DNA of 64,000 nt, taken from contig CP034976.1 in assembly GCA_004026145.2 (NCBI GenBank), positions 8,242,178 to 8,306,177 on the forward strand, in the 5' to 3' direction. The notes beneath the pieces were generated by a model, which was not told where the DNA came from, did not search any database, and worked only from the letters and a program-made list of their open reading frames with translations. A program made the position numbers and the translations under genes. Source of the DNA: Takifugu bimaculatus (lineage: Eukaryota > Chordata > Actinopteri > Tetraodontiformes > Tetraodontidae). This document shows, piece by piece, positions 10,281-23,179 of this stretch; position 1 is the first letter of the stretch; the number at the start of each line of letters is the position of its first letter.

Positions 10281-12200
10281 ATTGTAGATTTAAAACAGTG
10301 TAGCCTGTTTCTGACAGCTTGGTCTGGTATCCACTACTCAAGAACAGATGGTTTTATTACTTGGATAGATTACCAGTCAGGCTCTAATATCATGATGTTA
10401 AATTAAGGGATCTGTGTTAAATAGCAAGTTTCAGAACCTTTCAGGTTCAGCAAATCCAGCAAACATGGGATTAAAAATGTTGCTATTGTGAGATAAAACT
10501 GTAAACACTCTTTGTTTGAGTCTGGGAGTTTAATTGCGTCAACCCTGAAGTTGTTTTTTTTTTCAGGATAAAATCAGGTTCAGGCCCAGATAGGTTGGAC
10601 TAAATCAGCATCTCTCTCATGTTCTGCTGTGTCCAATAGTTCCATCTAGTTCACTGTCCTTTCCTTCATCTATGTTATGATTCATTCTCACTAAGATGGT
10701 TTATTGGCATTTGTCTTAGACTCACTTATTTTTCTTTGGGTGACCTCATCCAGTGGGGGGTCGTTGGTGTCTGTCTGGCAACCAAAGTTGATGATATTGT
10801 TTCTTTCCCTCATAAAACTCTGTTTAAATTATGAGAATCTGAGATTAGATTGTACTTTTCAAACTCTGAACAAAAGAGATTGACGGCCTGACTGTGAGGT
10901 GCACTCGTGCGCACTTGTGCATGTGCAAGGACAGACTGTCTGTCGAGCAATTGTTACCAAGCAGAGACACCCGACCATGTTTCCCTTCTAGCCTCTCCAA
11001 TTACTGAAGCGAGCCTGGCCAGAAGCCCCCACTTTCCCTCTCCCTGGGTGGAATGACTGAGCTACATCCCCTCTCTCTCTCTTTTCACAGACACACACAC
11101 AGACACACACACACATGCACTTTCCCCCCCGTCCTCTCGTCTCGTGGTGCACCTGCCTCCCTGCTCTCCAGGCCAGCTCAACTCCTATCAAAGGAGCTGA
11201 GCTCTTTTCTTCCAGAAAGCTAATCCAACACCTGTCTCCAGGCTTTATACTGGGAATAGAGCACTGTGTACTGTGTGAGCATGAATGTAATATGCGCGCG
11301 AGTGTGTGTGTATGGCAGAGAGTGGAAGGAGAAGTATATGGGTTTCCAAGAGAGCGAGTTTTTCTGTGAGATCAAGAAAGAAAGGAAATATTGTGTGTGG
11401 CTCTTTTGTGAAAGGATTTGAGAGTGGACATATGGGGAGTACAAGGCCGACTGTATTCTTTTCAGTGGTAATGGACTATCAAAGGGCATTATGGGAAGGG
11501 ATGCGGTTTTTATTTGGCAGGGGGTCAGATTAGCAGGAGCGCAGAGAGCGGAGGAGCTTTCATGGTTTCGTGAGTGATAGCCAGTGGAGCAGCTGAGTCT
11601 GTGTCCAGAGCAGAGTCCACACATGTCCCAGACGCGCACCGCGGCAAATATTGCGATTGAAAAGGCGCTTGCATCTACAGACAGCGTCCTACATCTTAAG
11701 CACCTTGAACAGGCAATTCAGCAGTGTCTTAGACCAAACCAGCCCCTGCAGAGGTGTTTTGAGCCGCCACGGCGTGATCCCGCAAATACAACCTGTTGCC
11801 AGACCTGCTGGTCATCAGCCGTCAATCAGGACCCCAAAAATGATGCGTTTCAGTGCATCTGATGTTTCTGATCACAGGCGGAGGCTTTGAGATCCAGAGG
11901 GAGGGAAAGATGTTCGATCTTTAGATCAAGAGTCAGTGCAAGGTGCTCGACCCTGGCAACAAAACAAGGACAGCTTTGGATCTCGTTCATATTCCTGCAC
12001 GACAGAAAGTATTATTGAATGAAGAATGCACATTTAAAAATCTTTAAAGATGGTTGGTTTGCAGCAGGAACTGCTTTTGGGTGTGTTGTGGCTTTTTATG
12101 AGACACACAGTGAGAACATTACACTACCACCGAAGGGAAGAAAAACAAAAATCTGTTTATTTTTATTTGAGCCTTGTTAGTTCTCATACTTTACAGGAGC
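9301..12200. repeat. Gene-free, microsatellite-bearing stretch
   Basis: No credible gene; frames at 9316-9615 (minus), 9395-9619 and 11220-11639 overlap one another on both strands and lack family features. A (CT)n/(CA)n compound array lies at 10235-10279, and a CT/CA/CAGACA-type array at 11069-11115. Tracts of T10 and G6 also occur (about 10554 and 10755). Confidence 0.6.
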
Positions 12201-13900
12201 GAATCAAGGGGCGAGAAATCGGCATAACAATAGGCCAGGCTGTGCAGAGCGCCTGTCCCCTTTTCTTGTCATGTTGCTGTATAAACACGGGAAACCATGG
12301 AAATATTTTTGCCATTTTTTACAGACTTTAATTTAACAGGATGACTCGCATCAGGCGCTCTGAAGATTCGCCTCCAGCAGCAGGGGTCTCTCAAATTGGA
12401 AATTGGAGGTAAAATAAATCTAAGATTGCTTCCCTCCCTGTAGAGTCCCGAAAAATGGCTGCAGGGGAGATATTAGAGAGAGGGCTGAAAAGCAGAGTTA
12501 GATGGATAGAAGGTAGCAGTGAGGAAGTGGAGAGAGAGAGAGAATTGTAGAGAGAAGGAGAGAGTGAGATGGAGTTAATGGAGCTTTATTCACTTTAGGC
12601 ATTGGGGCTTGAAATAGCCATTTTACCAGAAAAGGGTTCCGAAACCTCTGGTGAGTGTGTGTTTGTGTGGGTGAGCACGCGTGTCCGTGCTTGCAGATGT
12701 GACGCGGATCTCACAGCATGCGCACGGACGCACACTTTGTCATGTTTTCTTCAGGGGGGGAGCGGTGATTGGACTCATCTGTCATGCGGGCCGGCGTCTC
12801 ATGAATGTGTCACTGTAAAAGAAACAAGGTTTATCCAGAGCCGACTCACCAACGTGGAGGTTCTGGATTGGTCCAACGCGCCACTGAACAGGGAACCGAA
12901 TCAAGTCCCAGAGATAATCGGATGCACGCCACGCAGAATCTACAGCTTAACTCGGCAGTGAAGCTAAACCGACTTGATGCTCTCCGCGAGAACTTTCTGC
13001 AGTTTTTTTTATCCTATATTTATCTACACGTCTTTGTTTCTGTGCGCTTCCGGCTACTGCCTACTCGTGTCGCATGGCTGATCATCGGCAATATTTAAAT
13101 GCGATGAAATCTGCCATAATAAAGGCAACTCTGATGCAAGATGTTCCAGCTGAAGTTGCAGAAAAAGCAGCAGAATTGAACCCAAGGGAACACTGTGTTC
13201 AGTGAACGCTCCATCTTCCTAACACAATTAACAGAATACAACATTAGGCTGCAGCAACAACAAGTGTCTTCTAGTCTTTTTCCAAAAAATGAATTAAAAT
13301 GTTGGACTCTGGTGAGATTTGCACACCTTCTTCAGTGTTTTCCTCCCTTTACATTCCCATCTCAGGTCGTAAAAAAAACAATTGCTGAGCTAAATATTAG
13401 ACATTTTAATCCGCCGAAGTCCTTCACAAAGGTGCTGAATTTCAGTCATGTCTGATCAGCAGGAAATGGGTCACGCACAACGAGCTAATCCAGATGTGTT
13501 GGTCCTGCTGAGGCGAAACCGCCCCGATGACACCAAAGCCCATGACCTGGGCCTCTGGCTCTAAACATGTATATTTACCAATTGTGGCTTTGTATCTGGT
13601 TAGCACCAACCCTTTAGCAGCGTTACCTCCGGCCCTGTTTTAGATATTTCCGCGTGCACGCTCGCGTTAATCCATCCTCTGTGAGCTGACCACACTTGTA
13701 CTCTCCTCCACCTCCTCGACGCACACATTCACTCATTTTACAGTCTCACAACGTTTGTCCTTTGCTTCGACGCACGCGCAACCATGCACACACACTCTAC
13801 CGGGTGCCTTCGGGGTAAATTATACTCACTTTTCCATTGCAATGAGATTATAACTGTGTCATCCTATACTGGCAACGCAGGGCTAGTGGAACTGGAAGCA
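12201..13900. promoter_or_regulatory. Candidate regulatory block with SOX and C/EBP-like words
   Basis: No coding sequence supported. A SOX-type word AACAATAGG lies near 12227, a GAGA-rich purine tract at 12475-12560, and repeat-free islands at about 13480-13700 and 13810-13880 (with ATTGCAATGAGATTATAA). Frames at 12602-12961 and 12805-13098 overlap each other and have no recognisable domain. Confidence 0.25.
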
Positions 13901-13925
13901 TGAGGAAAAAAGGACAAGTGAGACA

Positions 13926-13930
<5 letters not shown>

Positions 13931-13963
<33 letters not shown>
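13931..13963. repeat. (AC)16 microsatellite
   Basis: An uninterrupted AC array of about 33 bp, preceded by an ACACACCC lead-in. Confidence 0.95.
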
Positions 13964-13964
<1 letters not shown>

Positions 13965-14099
13965 GCAATGCTGTTAAACTTATATCAGCAGAGGCTCACT
14001 GGATTAACATATCTGGGTGAGATAAAGAAGCAGACGATGGTTGCTTAACTTTGGCTTAATATCCCCCGTCTGTCTCCCTCTATCTCCCATTCCTGCTGT

Positions 14100-14380
14100 C
14101 TGTCTTTGTCATTCTGTCTTTCTGGATGGCTGAATAGGTTCTTATTGTCGCACAAGCTCATTTAGTCTCATTTCACAACTAATTGTCTCAGCCGCCGCCC
14201 GCCTCTCTGTCGCTGTTTTAGACTGCTCCCCAATTTTCCCTCCCGTGCGCAGCCCCGCCTGTGATTGGCAGATGATAAAATCAATGAGCGCCGATGTACG
14301 ACAATAAAATTCTTATCATATTGCATCCACCGGGGAGCTGGGGGATTATCTGTTTGTGCATTAAACTGCTCTGCCTCTCA
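14100..14380. promoter_or_regulatory. Candidate developmental enhancer (SOX/PBX/GATA/homeodomain words)
   Basis: The block is dense in short factor sites. TTATTGTC and GACAATAAAA are SOX-type, TGATTGGCAG is PBX/MEIS-like, AGATGATAAAATCAATGAG joins GATA and PBX words, and CTAATTGTCT is homeodomain-type. It is nearly free of simple repeats. This resembles vertebrate conserved non-coding elements, but I cannot test conservation. Confidence 0.35.
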
Positions 14381-14586
14381 CCGCTCACACACACACCGAC
14401 ACTGCAAATCAAGGACATCCGTCATAAAGTACATTTACCAAATCCAAGAGGTAACACACACACATACACACACGAGGCCTAACAGAGGACCCACATGCAA
14501 CAAAAACACAAATGCATAAGCAGGGAAGCAACACCAACACACACACGCACAGGCACAGGGATAAGCGGTCTATACCCCAAGCTCAA

Positions 14587-14631
14587 GAAATGTCACGGTT
14601 ATGTATATGAGATAGGAGAGCGTGACATTTC
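14587..14631. repeat. Perfect 11-bp stem hairpin
   Basis: GAAATGTCACG at 14587-14597 pairs exactly with CGTGACATTTC at 14621-14631 across a 23-nt loop. The stem is too short for a typical pre-miRNA and does not extend outward. Confidence 0.8.
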
Positions 14632-15029
14632 ATTCCCATTTTTGGAATTTTTGGATTATCCAGATAAAGCGGAGATGGAAAAATGTTGCATGGTGTCTAC
14701 ACAGCATATCAGCACGGTTTAAATAGGATCCTCCTCAGTAGCCAAGCTGCCATGCATGTGGAAAATACCAATTGCTTTTCTTCCACGGATGGAGCAGTCC
14801 AACCTGTGCTCGTACTTCAGCAAATCACACGCGAAAGGGCTCGTTGACAACAAACTGTTTACCATCCAATAATTGCATTAGTCCACATTATACAAGGTTA
14901 ATCACATTCCATCCCTGTATCACGACACGTCAGGTGCTTCCATCTTCAGACATCCTCACTTCCACCACCTGCTTGCAACATTTCTTCTTTTTCCAGCGAG
15001 GCATTAAAACATTTAATAGTAATCAAGGG

Positions 15030-15780
15030 TGAATCGGTGGGCCGATTCGATTCCTTAGAAATACATACCGCAGGCTCCAATTTCTGCCGCGCTTGTGAAA
15101 CATGCGCCTTTATAACGTTCAGCCCATTCAGACATCAGTTCAATCACTTTACATCCATCATGGCCTAATAAAAGTCAGCGGAGAGTTAACCTCGCCTGAT
15201 TGCCTGATTTCAGGAGACCTGGCTCCGTGTCGGAGGTAGACATTACCCGTCGCCGATGGTAATGAAATCCACCCACCGTTTCACCTCCTGCCCAAACCGA
15301 GTGTGAATGGTGATCCGTCGACCTGAATGTTCCATCTGAATCAATGGGAGTTCAGAATGTCACGGCCATATGCGGGCGTCGAGGAAGCAACTGCACTGGG
15401 GGGAGAATCTGCACGTCTCCATTTTAGAGTAACTTAGCGTTTGCATTTGTCAGGGCCTAATGGCGCTATCAGGCGACATCATTGGCATTTGTGCGCCCGT
15501 GGCCTTTCGCACGCGTGCGCTTTCACCTTCATGCGGACGCAGGCAGGCTGGAAGGGCCGAGCTCTGGATCCGTGATCATTTATCCACTTTCTCGTCACCT
15601 GTCAGTGTAATTGAGATTTGCTTGCCACTGACCACTCACGCCGTCTGCTCAGGTCCTCCCCGCCTGGGGCAAAACAGTGGTTGTGGATGGAGCCGGATCC
15701 AGTCGTTCAAATGTGGCGGTTCTATTAGCATGTTCTGTACATGCGGACACGGACGCTCGCAGCCGCACTTTTAATGACGC
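15030..15780. promoter_or_regulatory. Candidate conserved non-coding block
   Basis: About 750 bp with almost no simple repeats and balanced base composition. Words include GGTAATGAAATCC, GTTTGCATTTGTC (octamer-like), GCCTAATAAAAG and several TGATT motifs. A 104-codon frame at 15460-15774 crosses it but has no recognisable features and looks accidental. Confidence 0.3.
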
Positions 15781-16018
15781 GCTCTGACATTAGATGGCTG
15801 CAGAGAGAAGAGTAACAACACACGCATGCATAAAAACATGATTACATCAACAAAAATATACACATCAATACCCGGATATCCTCGTGCACGCACGCCGAGA
15901 AACAGTAATGACTGGTAATTTAATAATTCTGCAGGAAAGCGGCACCGTGACACAAACACACACTGACAGGTTTTATGCAAATGCAGAAGGGATGCTTCCA
16001 CCCACCGTCTCTCTCTTT

Positions 16019-16068
16019 TACACACACACAGACACACATGCACACACACACACACGCATACATACATA
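16019..16068. repeat. Interrupted (CA)n microsatellite
   Basis: CA units are interrupted by GA, TG and CG dinucleotides, ending in CATACATACATA. Confidence 0.9.
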
Positions 16069-16329
16069 AGACTTCCATGGCCACAATGGGAAGTTACTGT
16101 TGACAATTTGCAACACTCTTTCACCCATGATGTGATTCCCAGGTGTATTTAAATTGAAATCCCTGCATGAATGATGTGTTTTGGTGCTCACAACCACATC
16201 TGATTCATCTGTAATGTGAGACTGAACACTGAGCAAAGCTCTCCACTTATTCTGACCCAGAGGACCATCTCTTAGTCCCCGTCTCTTATGTATTTGGGTT
16301 TTCAAGGCACCTCCTTTTCTTATCCTCCC

Positions 16330-16640
16330 CCCCCCCTCTTGCTTCCTTCCTCCATTATGCCTCCGTTGCTCCTCTAATTTACCTCAATGACGGATCCCCC
16401 ACCTGCATCAGATAATAAGATACTTCCACCGGCCTGAGAGACTCATTCTCTGAGAATCCATCACTCCCCGAGTCACATTACTGCCCTTTGCAAGCGCCGG
16501 GATGTTTTTCTCTTTAATTGTAGCGGTATACATACCTCACCTCCCACTAATAACAAATGGTCTTGTCCTCCATTATGGCCATTAGGGAACTCATACTGGG
16601 AGTTGCAGGCTGCCCACAGTGAAGAGACCATTTTATACAT
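16330..16640. promoter_or_regulatory. Candidate conserved non-coding element
   Basis: A repeat-free block apart from a C9 run at its left edge. It has GATAATAAGATA, CTCTTTAATTG, ACTAATAACAAATGG and CCATTATGGCC words. No coding potential; conservation is inferred only from composition. Confidence 0.3.
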
Positions 16641-16862
16641 CAGGTAACGTCGCCAAAGACTGGAAGAATGTAAAGAAACACATGTTGATTATCCTGAATA
16701 GCAGGACGCTGCAGAGGCGCTTCATTTTTCCTCAGACCTCTTATTTTGCTTTGTGCACTGCAGACAAAACATGCATTATCAAAAAATGCCAACCTGGATG
16801 AGACAAGAGGAATGGAACATAAGCATATCCTTGTTTTCACTGAAGACCGTGACTCATTCCTG

Positions 16863-16876
16863 CCAGCAGATGGCAG
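16863..16876 (+). promoter_or_regulatory. CTCF-like site, forward orientation
   Basis: CCAGCAGATGGCAG matches the degenerate CTCF core CCASYAGRKGGCRS at all 14 positions. CTCF sites anchor chromatin loops and insulators in vertebrates. A convergent partner lies at 24749-24762. Confidence 0.45.
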
Positions 16877-17179
16877 TATGTTCCCATCATATCTCATCCT
16901 CCATGATTTACAGCGCAAATACTCTAAATTAGCAGCACAGCGGGGCTCGGATGAGGCAGAGGTTGGATGAGTGAATGTTTTTTTAGTAACTGTTCACATT
17001 TTGAACACTGTGGCCAAACATTGAAATGATCAGTTACTGAAAATGCGAAAAGCCTCCAGCAGAGTACATGTGTACAGCACATCTGCACTTTCTGATCAAA
17101 TTTACATGACTTCATTTTTCAGCTCTTTTCCTTTGCTGTTTTTGTTTTGTGCATATACAGCTGTTTGGAATCCATGAAT

Positions 17180-17790
17180 GACATTATTGTGATTAGAATA
17201 GTGTTCGCCCCATGAGGTCATCTGGTGACATTTTCCTTCCCTGACTCATAATTCTGTTATAGGTAATCTGTTCAGCACTATTATGTCTTAAATTTTCATT
17301 TTTACCTTGGATAGTAATCTCTGGGTTTGGTATTGACACTATATTAACACCAATTTATTAAAATAGATCAACATAAGTACCTAAATGAGTTCCATAAATG
17401 CAGCGGGAGCGTCAGAATCATCACTAATGTGACCCTATAGCGTCAAATCTAAGCCAATATTCTCTAGCATTTCATTTCCAACAGCCAATATTTCCAAAAT
17501 GTTTGCATACACTCAACGACACCGTGCTATTGCGCCCTTGTCCCTCTCTCTTTAACAACTGCCCCACTTTCGGTATAGATTGATTTCATGTGTTACGCCG
17601 AGACGTTTCATCTCTCAGCCGTCCGCTGTCATGTCTGCCGCCCCGTGTCCCTGATACCAACACAGCAATTTACAGACGGCCCGAGACGCGGAACAGACGA
17701 GGAAATCATTACGGTTAGATTCATAAATATCAGCCGCTCTGTTTCTTTTAATGGTCAGGAGTCAGAAGTTTAAGGTGTGGGAGTCCTGGA
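17180..17790. promoter_or_regulatory. Candidate conserved non-coding block
   Basis: Repeat-poor sequence with GACATTATTGTGATTAGAATAG (SOX plus homeodomain words), paired CCAATATT motifs and GTTTGCATAC (octamer-like). No gene seen. Confidence 0.28.
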
Positions 17791-18035
17791 GCTAAAAGAC
17801 TCAAGGATAGATCAATGTCAGGCGTCGGGGGGAATGAAAGCCAGTCTGCTGGAAAAAAGGGGAAAGAAGGAAGGAGCTTCAGGCACTGAAAAGTCATATC
17901 ATAGAGTCGTCAGGGTGGGCTGTGGTGGTTTCAAATCATGAATTCTTTAATGTACTAAGTCCAAATGGTCCCCTGTGTCCCCGCAGTGCCTTGCCTGGCA
18001 GTCGGAAAATAATTGAGGACTTGAGTGAGAGCATA

Positions 18036-18077
18036 GGGAGGGGTGAGGGAGGGGTGAGGGAGGGAGGGAGGGAGTTA
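18036..18077 (+). repeat. G-rich imperfect tandem repeat, quadruplex-forming potential
   Basis: GGGAGGGGTGAGGGAGGGG-type units repeat several times, with at least six G3+ runs separated by 1-3 nt on the plus strand. This fits the standard intramolecular G-quadruplex pattern. Confidence 0.75.
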
Positions 18078-18159
18078 GGATGCAGGACAGGGGAGAAGGG
18101 GGGGACAGAATGAGGGGATGAATAACTGACAGCGAGTGAGAGATGGAGGTTCAAGTCTT

Positions 18160-19210
18160 TACAAAAATTACCTTACCTCTACACTTACGGGGCCTTCTTG
18201 TTACCGAGGGCCCGTCATTTGTTCTCCACTCCTGGCCGGGTATCACTCAGCCTGATGATGAAGCTCTGCAGGAAGGTGGGAGGTAATCTCGCACCGTTCC
18301 AGGGAATGGACCACAGAGGAATACCCTCTTTCATCAGAGGTCATTAATCGCAGCGTCCAATCACCTCGCTCGTAGATCAATAATGCCGCCCGATGCTGAA
18401 AATGAAGCTATGAAAAGTGATGTTGAAGTGTAAAACATGTGGCGTAGGTTCCTTCTCAGCAAGTTTACAGAGGCTGTGTCAGGGAGTCGGGGCCGCGTGG
18501 CCCTCGCGGCGTCTCCAACGAGCTGATGTCGAAGTTTTCGCCTGCTCGCACTGTCCGAGACTCACACGTGCGAGTCGATTCAATCTGGAACGTAAATACA
18601 AGTACATGTTTGACTTTTCTTTCACAATCAGCTGTTTTTAAGGATCCGATTTATGAGAATGTAGCTGAGAAGAGCTTAACTGCATTTATTTAATAAAGAA
18701 AAGTCCAGCGGTGCTGCCGAGTGAGCAGGGTTCCAAACCCAAGGTTAAAAACATTGCTCTGGGCAGCAATTCTTCATCAGACGTGTTTGGGAACCTCGAT
18801 AATTGCCTTTCCCTGGTTTTTTCAGCTCGCTGAGTACTGGTCGCTAACTTTTCGTAGCTGGTTGGCTGTTCATTAGAAGTCCTCATTCAGCAGTTAGAAG
18901 AGAGATGAGTTTTCAGCCAGCCCATTAAAGGCCAAATGTCAGCAATTTAACCATGCAAGGCTCATAAAAGAAGTCATGCATGCTATTGATGTTCGGTACC
19001 TTCCCGTTACTCATAACGAGCTGCCGGCACAGAACTGAAGCACGTACGGTGGAAATCTCCGGCTTTAAATAGATAAATAATGTCTATTCTATTATAACGG
19101 TCTGTCTGCAAGAAATATGTGAACACTTGTTTGCCACTTTGCCCCTCATCTGATTGGATTTTGTTCTTTTTGTATTATTATATCTGTTTACTTGACAGTC
19201 CACCACTGCG
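18160..19210. other. Gene-free, with one candidate non-coding element (18280-18420)
   Basis: No gene supported. The segment at 18280-18420 (GGTCATTAATCGCAGCG, CCAATCACCTCG, GATCAATAATGCC) is repeat-free and motif-dense. The remainder is unremarkable. Confidence 0.3.
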
Positions 19211-19499
19211 TTACCATGCTAACGCACGCTTCCCATGCTGATGGGATCATCATCGGGTGTTGCACGTATCCAGTCACATAACAAAGGTCTTGCACCAATT
19301 AAAATGTTCATCAAAGTTTTATTTTTTTTTCCTGATGTTGCTGTGGAAACACCAAAGTTATTACATTCAGATTTATCAAATATCCAACTAGCGGTAACGC
19401 TAACATCACAGATCATTCTTTGGAGACCTCAGTTGAGCCTTCATAATAGCAGTCATAATAGCAGGCATTAGCAACTGTTTTTATTTTTTTTAAATGAGA

Positions 19500-19950
19500 A
19501 AGCAATCTAAATGAAAGCCGTAGAGTGGCATGGAGACATTTTCCTGTCTAAACAAAACAAGCTTTCCTTCTGGTTTCAAGCTTTTCGGTGCATCTGCGCC
19601 ACGACAATATCAACCCAAATATACTTACTCCATTTGCTCAGCACGAGGGGACAAATAACCCCCATCAGCAGGCCTCTCAACACACCCGTGAGGCGGGGAA
19701 GAAAGAGAGCGATTGGGTTATTCCAAAGATGAATGTGCCTCGCAGCTTTTGGGCACACAACACAAAACCAGCGAAAGGGAACATCGGCATCATTTGATGA
19801 GGCATTCCAAATGTCTCGAGGGGACTGAATTGCCAAGGGGTAAATGACAAATATATGTTGTTGGTGCTGCGGAGTGATTCCGCTGGCTGCCCTAAGGTGT
19901 TCTGTGGCTGCCAGCTCTATTCCATTTGTCCTTGAAGATGTTGGCTGAAA
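19500..19950. promoter_or_regulatory. Candidate conserved non-coding element
   Basis: Repeat-free block, with the part at about 19600-19900 (GATTGGGTTATTCCAAAG, AATTGCCAAGGGGTAAATGACAAATATATG) most like a vertebrate non-coding element. Overlapping frames on both strands (19576-19836 minus, 19588-19797 plus) match nothing I recognise. Confidence 0.32.
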
Positions 19951-20930
19951 ATGTTGTCATCTGCTCGCTTTTGTGCCGCTCGTGCACGCTTGTGTGTCCA
20001 TGCACCTCTGTGTTTTTGTCCAAAGAAAGTTACATCTTTTCTTCATTGCAGACTGGTTAGAATCCCTCCTCTAACACCATCCTTATCTTCCTCTACAGCA
20101 TCTCTAAAGCTTCAGCTGCTCTGTCAGTCTGCAGTTTTACACCGATTCTGCAGAGATGCACGGCCATAAAGGCCGGACGGTGACCTCGGGAAGACCCGGA
20201 AGTTCAACTCTCAGTTTGTGAAGTTCTGTTAAGTGCCGCAGAAAAGTCACCACCAAGCAGTTTCAGCGTCTAACACCGCCGCCTGCGCGCTAAGTACTGC
20301 TATAAACGGCATCTTCAGTATGATGCAAAACAGTTGGATGTTCCCATTTGAAGTTCTTCAAAAAACCGCACACTCACAATGCATAGAAATGAGCGAATCC
20401 ACGTGGGGAGTCTTCACATATGCCAGTCTTTCTTTTTATTCTACCTATATGACTGAATTATTGATATTGGTTCCAGAGAAATTCTCCTTCTTCTTCTTCT
20501 TCTCTCCACACTGTGCGGATTATCTCTGCGCCCGCCTAAAGACAAAACAAGGTAAAAACCTCCATCAGAGGAAAAGGAGATGTAGTTTGAATATTTACAG
20601 TCGGTTAATGACGTTTCCATTCGGCGGGCTTGTCAGAAATAACAAAGCCTCACGTTTACCCTCTGCATCTGCTCAAGCCCTCCTCCCTTCCTCCCTCCCT
20701 CCCTCCCTCCCTCCCGGCGCCCCCGAGTGGCTCAGAAATCCGACTTTATAGCAGAGAGGTGTCAGAATTTTAAACAGGCCCTGTCTTTATCCCCTGCTTC
20801 CCCGAGCTCTTTCCCTTTAATTCCTGAAAGACTAGGCCGCAGTCGCCTTTTAACCCTCACCTGCTCCTCTGCTAGAATAATGTTGGCTTCCCTCTCAAAT
20901 CAATGAGGGAGGGGGTGAGGAGAGATGATG
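19951..20930. other. Gene-free, with a (CCCT)n tract
   Basis: The longest frame here (20233-20751, 172 codons) has no domain and ends inside a (CCTC)n tandem tract at 20690-20716, so I treat it as accidental. The segment at 20760-20880 is repeat-free and may be regulatory. Confidence 0.4.
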
Positions 20931-20990
20931 CGGGGGGTTACCAGGGAGAGTGGTGCAGACAGAGGAGATAGAATTAAGATGGGTGGGAGG

Positions 20991-21020
20991 TGTGTGTGTG
21001 TGTGTGTGTGGATGTGTGTG
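20991..21020. repeat. (GT)n microsatellite
   Basis: Ten GT units, a GATG break, then more GT units. Confidence 0.9.
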
Positions 21021-21379
21021 TAGGGAGAGTGTCTGAGAGAGCAAGTTTTTTTTTATATGGGGGGAAAAAAAGGGAAAAATGGAAAATGCTGGCAGAAGTA
21101 GAGACAGGAAGCATGGACAGACAGTAAAGGCTGTTACATTCTTTTCCAGTGGGACGCTGACTAGCCATTTATCATGTCTGCTGAAAAGAAAAGAAGAGGG
21201 AGAGGCGATGGATTTTCTCCCCCCCCCCACCTCTTGTTCAGCAAACTTGATGACAAAGCACTATGCACACATAAGGTAACTTTCTCATTGTGAAATAGGA
21301 ACAATGCTGCACAAAGCCAATGTGGAATTTAGCTGTTTTACATCTTTTACCCCACAACATTAAACACACACGGCTGTAT

Positions 21380-22200
21380 GGAAGTGGAATTTGAGCTTTT
21401 AAAAATTTAAATCAAGGGAACTTTGCCCTAATTTGCACTCAATGTCACATCAAGAGTATATATTATTTCTACTATATACACCTATGTGGAACCGTGGAGG
21501 GGATCTGACTCTTTATTCTGGGCTTTGTGGCCAGCAGAAGTAACAAATTGGCACAAGTTTTCAAATGAATTGTCTATAAATGATATTCTGCTGTATGAGT
21601 AATTGCCCACAATTCACTTTGAGTCAATCTCATGTGTGAAGTCGACGCTGTTAATTAGGCCTGTTTTTATGTTCAGGGAGCCAGCTGAGGCTTCCTCTTT
21701 CTCTCTCCTTCCGCCGCTCTCTCTCTCTCCGCAGCATTTGTACTTAATTACTGAGGGACTGCTGTCTGCACCAGTGAGGCATAACAAAGAGATGTAATGC
21801 CATTAATAAGCAGGAGGGGAAAAAAGGCGAGAAATATAATCATTTTCCTCATTCCAGTGTCTTAAGAGAGTAATGTGGATGAGAAATGCTGAAACTGTGT
21901 GAGTGGGCAGCTTTATTTAGTGTTTAGGATGATGGAAAGGTGTGAAACATCCTTGTGACAACATCTCTCCCTCAAATATATGTATTTAATGCGACTCCAT
22001 TCGTGGCGCTGAGCGAAATCAACATGAAATTTGCACAAATGCGCAAAGAAAACGAGGCGTCGTGCTTCAGAGAGACAATATTGAGCATTGATTAAGTCGC
22101 TCAGCTCTCAGATATTAAGTGGGATTAGCGGGGAAGGTAGAGTTTTAATTATAATGATGTCAATTGAATGAGCAAAGTAGAGAGAGTGACACTCGGTGCG
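21380..22200. promoter_or_regulatory. Pair of candidate conserved non-coding elements
   Basis: Two motif-dense blocks at 21380-21800 and 21960-22180. The first holds GTTAATTAGGCC, TACTTAATTACTGAG and ATAACAAAG. The second holds ATATATGTATTTAATGCG, GCATTGATTAAGTCG and TTTTAATTATAATGATG. A (CT)n tract splits the first. No gene seen. Confidence 0.35.
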
Positions 22201-22339
22201 CGGTGACACCTATCGGGTGTTGAAAATTGGATTTGCACCACAGCGGTGGGTTTCATCTGTTGTTCAAAGAGCAGCGAGCGGCGTATTAGGGTTCGTGTCA
22301 AACATGTGTTCGATGTGTCCGCACCACCAAATATGCATA

Positions 22340-22506
22340 CTTGGGGTGGGGGGTGTGACAGGGGTGGGGGAGATATGTTTGAGTCAAGCAGGGATGGTGT
22401 GATGGTGATTTGAGGATGATTTTATCCTATTATATTTAAAGTATCAATGTAACATTTAGGCTGTTTTCAGTTTGTACAGAATATATATTTGGGGGGGTGG
22501 GGGGGA
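22340..22506. repeat. G-run-rich stretch with quadruplex potential
   Basis: Two G-rich patches lie at 22343-22372 (four G4-G6 runs) and 22489-22505 (G7TG7). Both fit quadruplex patterns on the plus strand. Confidence 0.65.
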
Positions 22507-23179
22507 TCATGTTACTTTTGCTATATAACAAGTTGATTTCCAACTGCACTGATAATTTCTAACTAAATCTACAACAGCAGACCCCTGGATCAGAACCCCA
22601 CCGTTATATTTTATCCTTAAGCTGTCCAACACAAAATGGGGAAACGAGTCTTGGTTTGTTCTGACTCTAGAATCTGGCCAACATGGTTCCTTCACACTTC
22701 AACTGCATGGCACATGAATATTCAGCATCTGAAAATGCACTAATGGCAACTGATGACATTCAGCTTTGCTTATTGAACTCTCCAATCTGGATACCCCCCC
22801 TCCCCCCCACATGCAACCTGTGGTCAACTCCAGGGTCTGGGCCACAAGGGACCGCCGCTAAATGTAACTAAAACACGCTTGCACAGACACGCCGCTCCAT
22901 CCACGGCGGAGACTGAGAGGAAGGTTTACAGGCTCCGACAGCTTTAATCACATTTGACCACGAACATCCACAAAACATGCAACATGGAAATCACCCATTG
23001 ATTATTGGTTTCTGTCTGACTTTTTTTTAATAAGTGGGGAATTGGATCAGTCGCTACTTTGCTAAGCTCTGCAAGACTGGAGGTTATGAAAGAGACTTAA
23101 CTCAATCCAGCTGTAACCGTCTGAGCAGCGAGAGCAGGGACAATCATGCAGTCGGGACCCGTAGGTTTGGCTCTCCCAG
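22507..23179. other. Gene-free spacer
   Basis: Nothing beyond a C-rich patch near 22793-22810 and a T8 run near 23023. No credible coding frame. Confidence 0.5.

Noticed and set aside
20233..20751. 172-codon plus-strand frame
   Set aside because: No domain, signal or family similarity that I recognise, no splice partners, and its end is encoded by a (CCTC)n tract.
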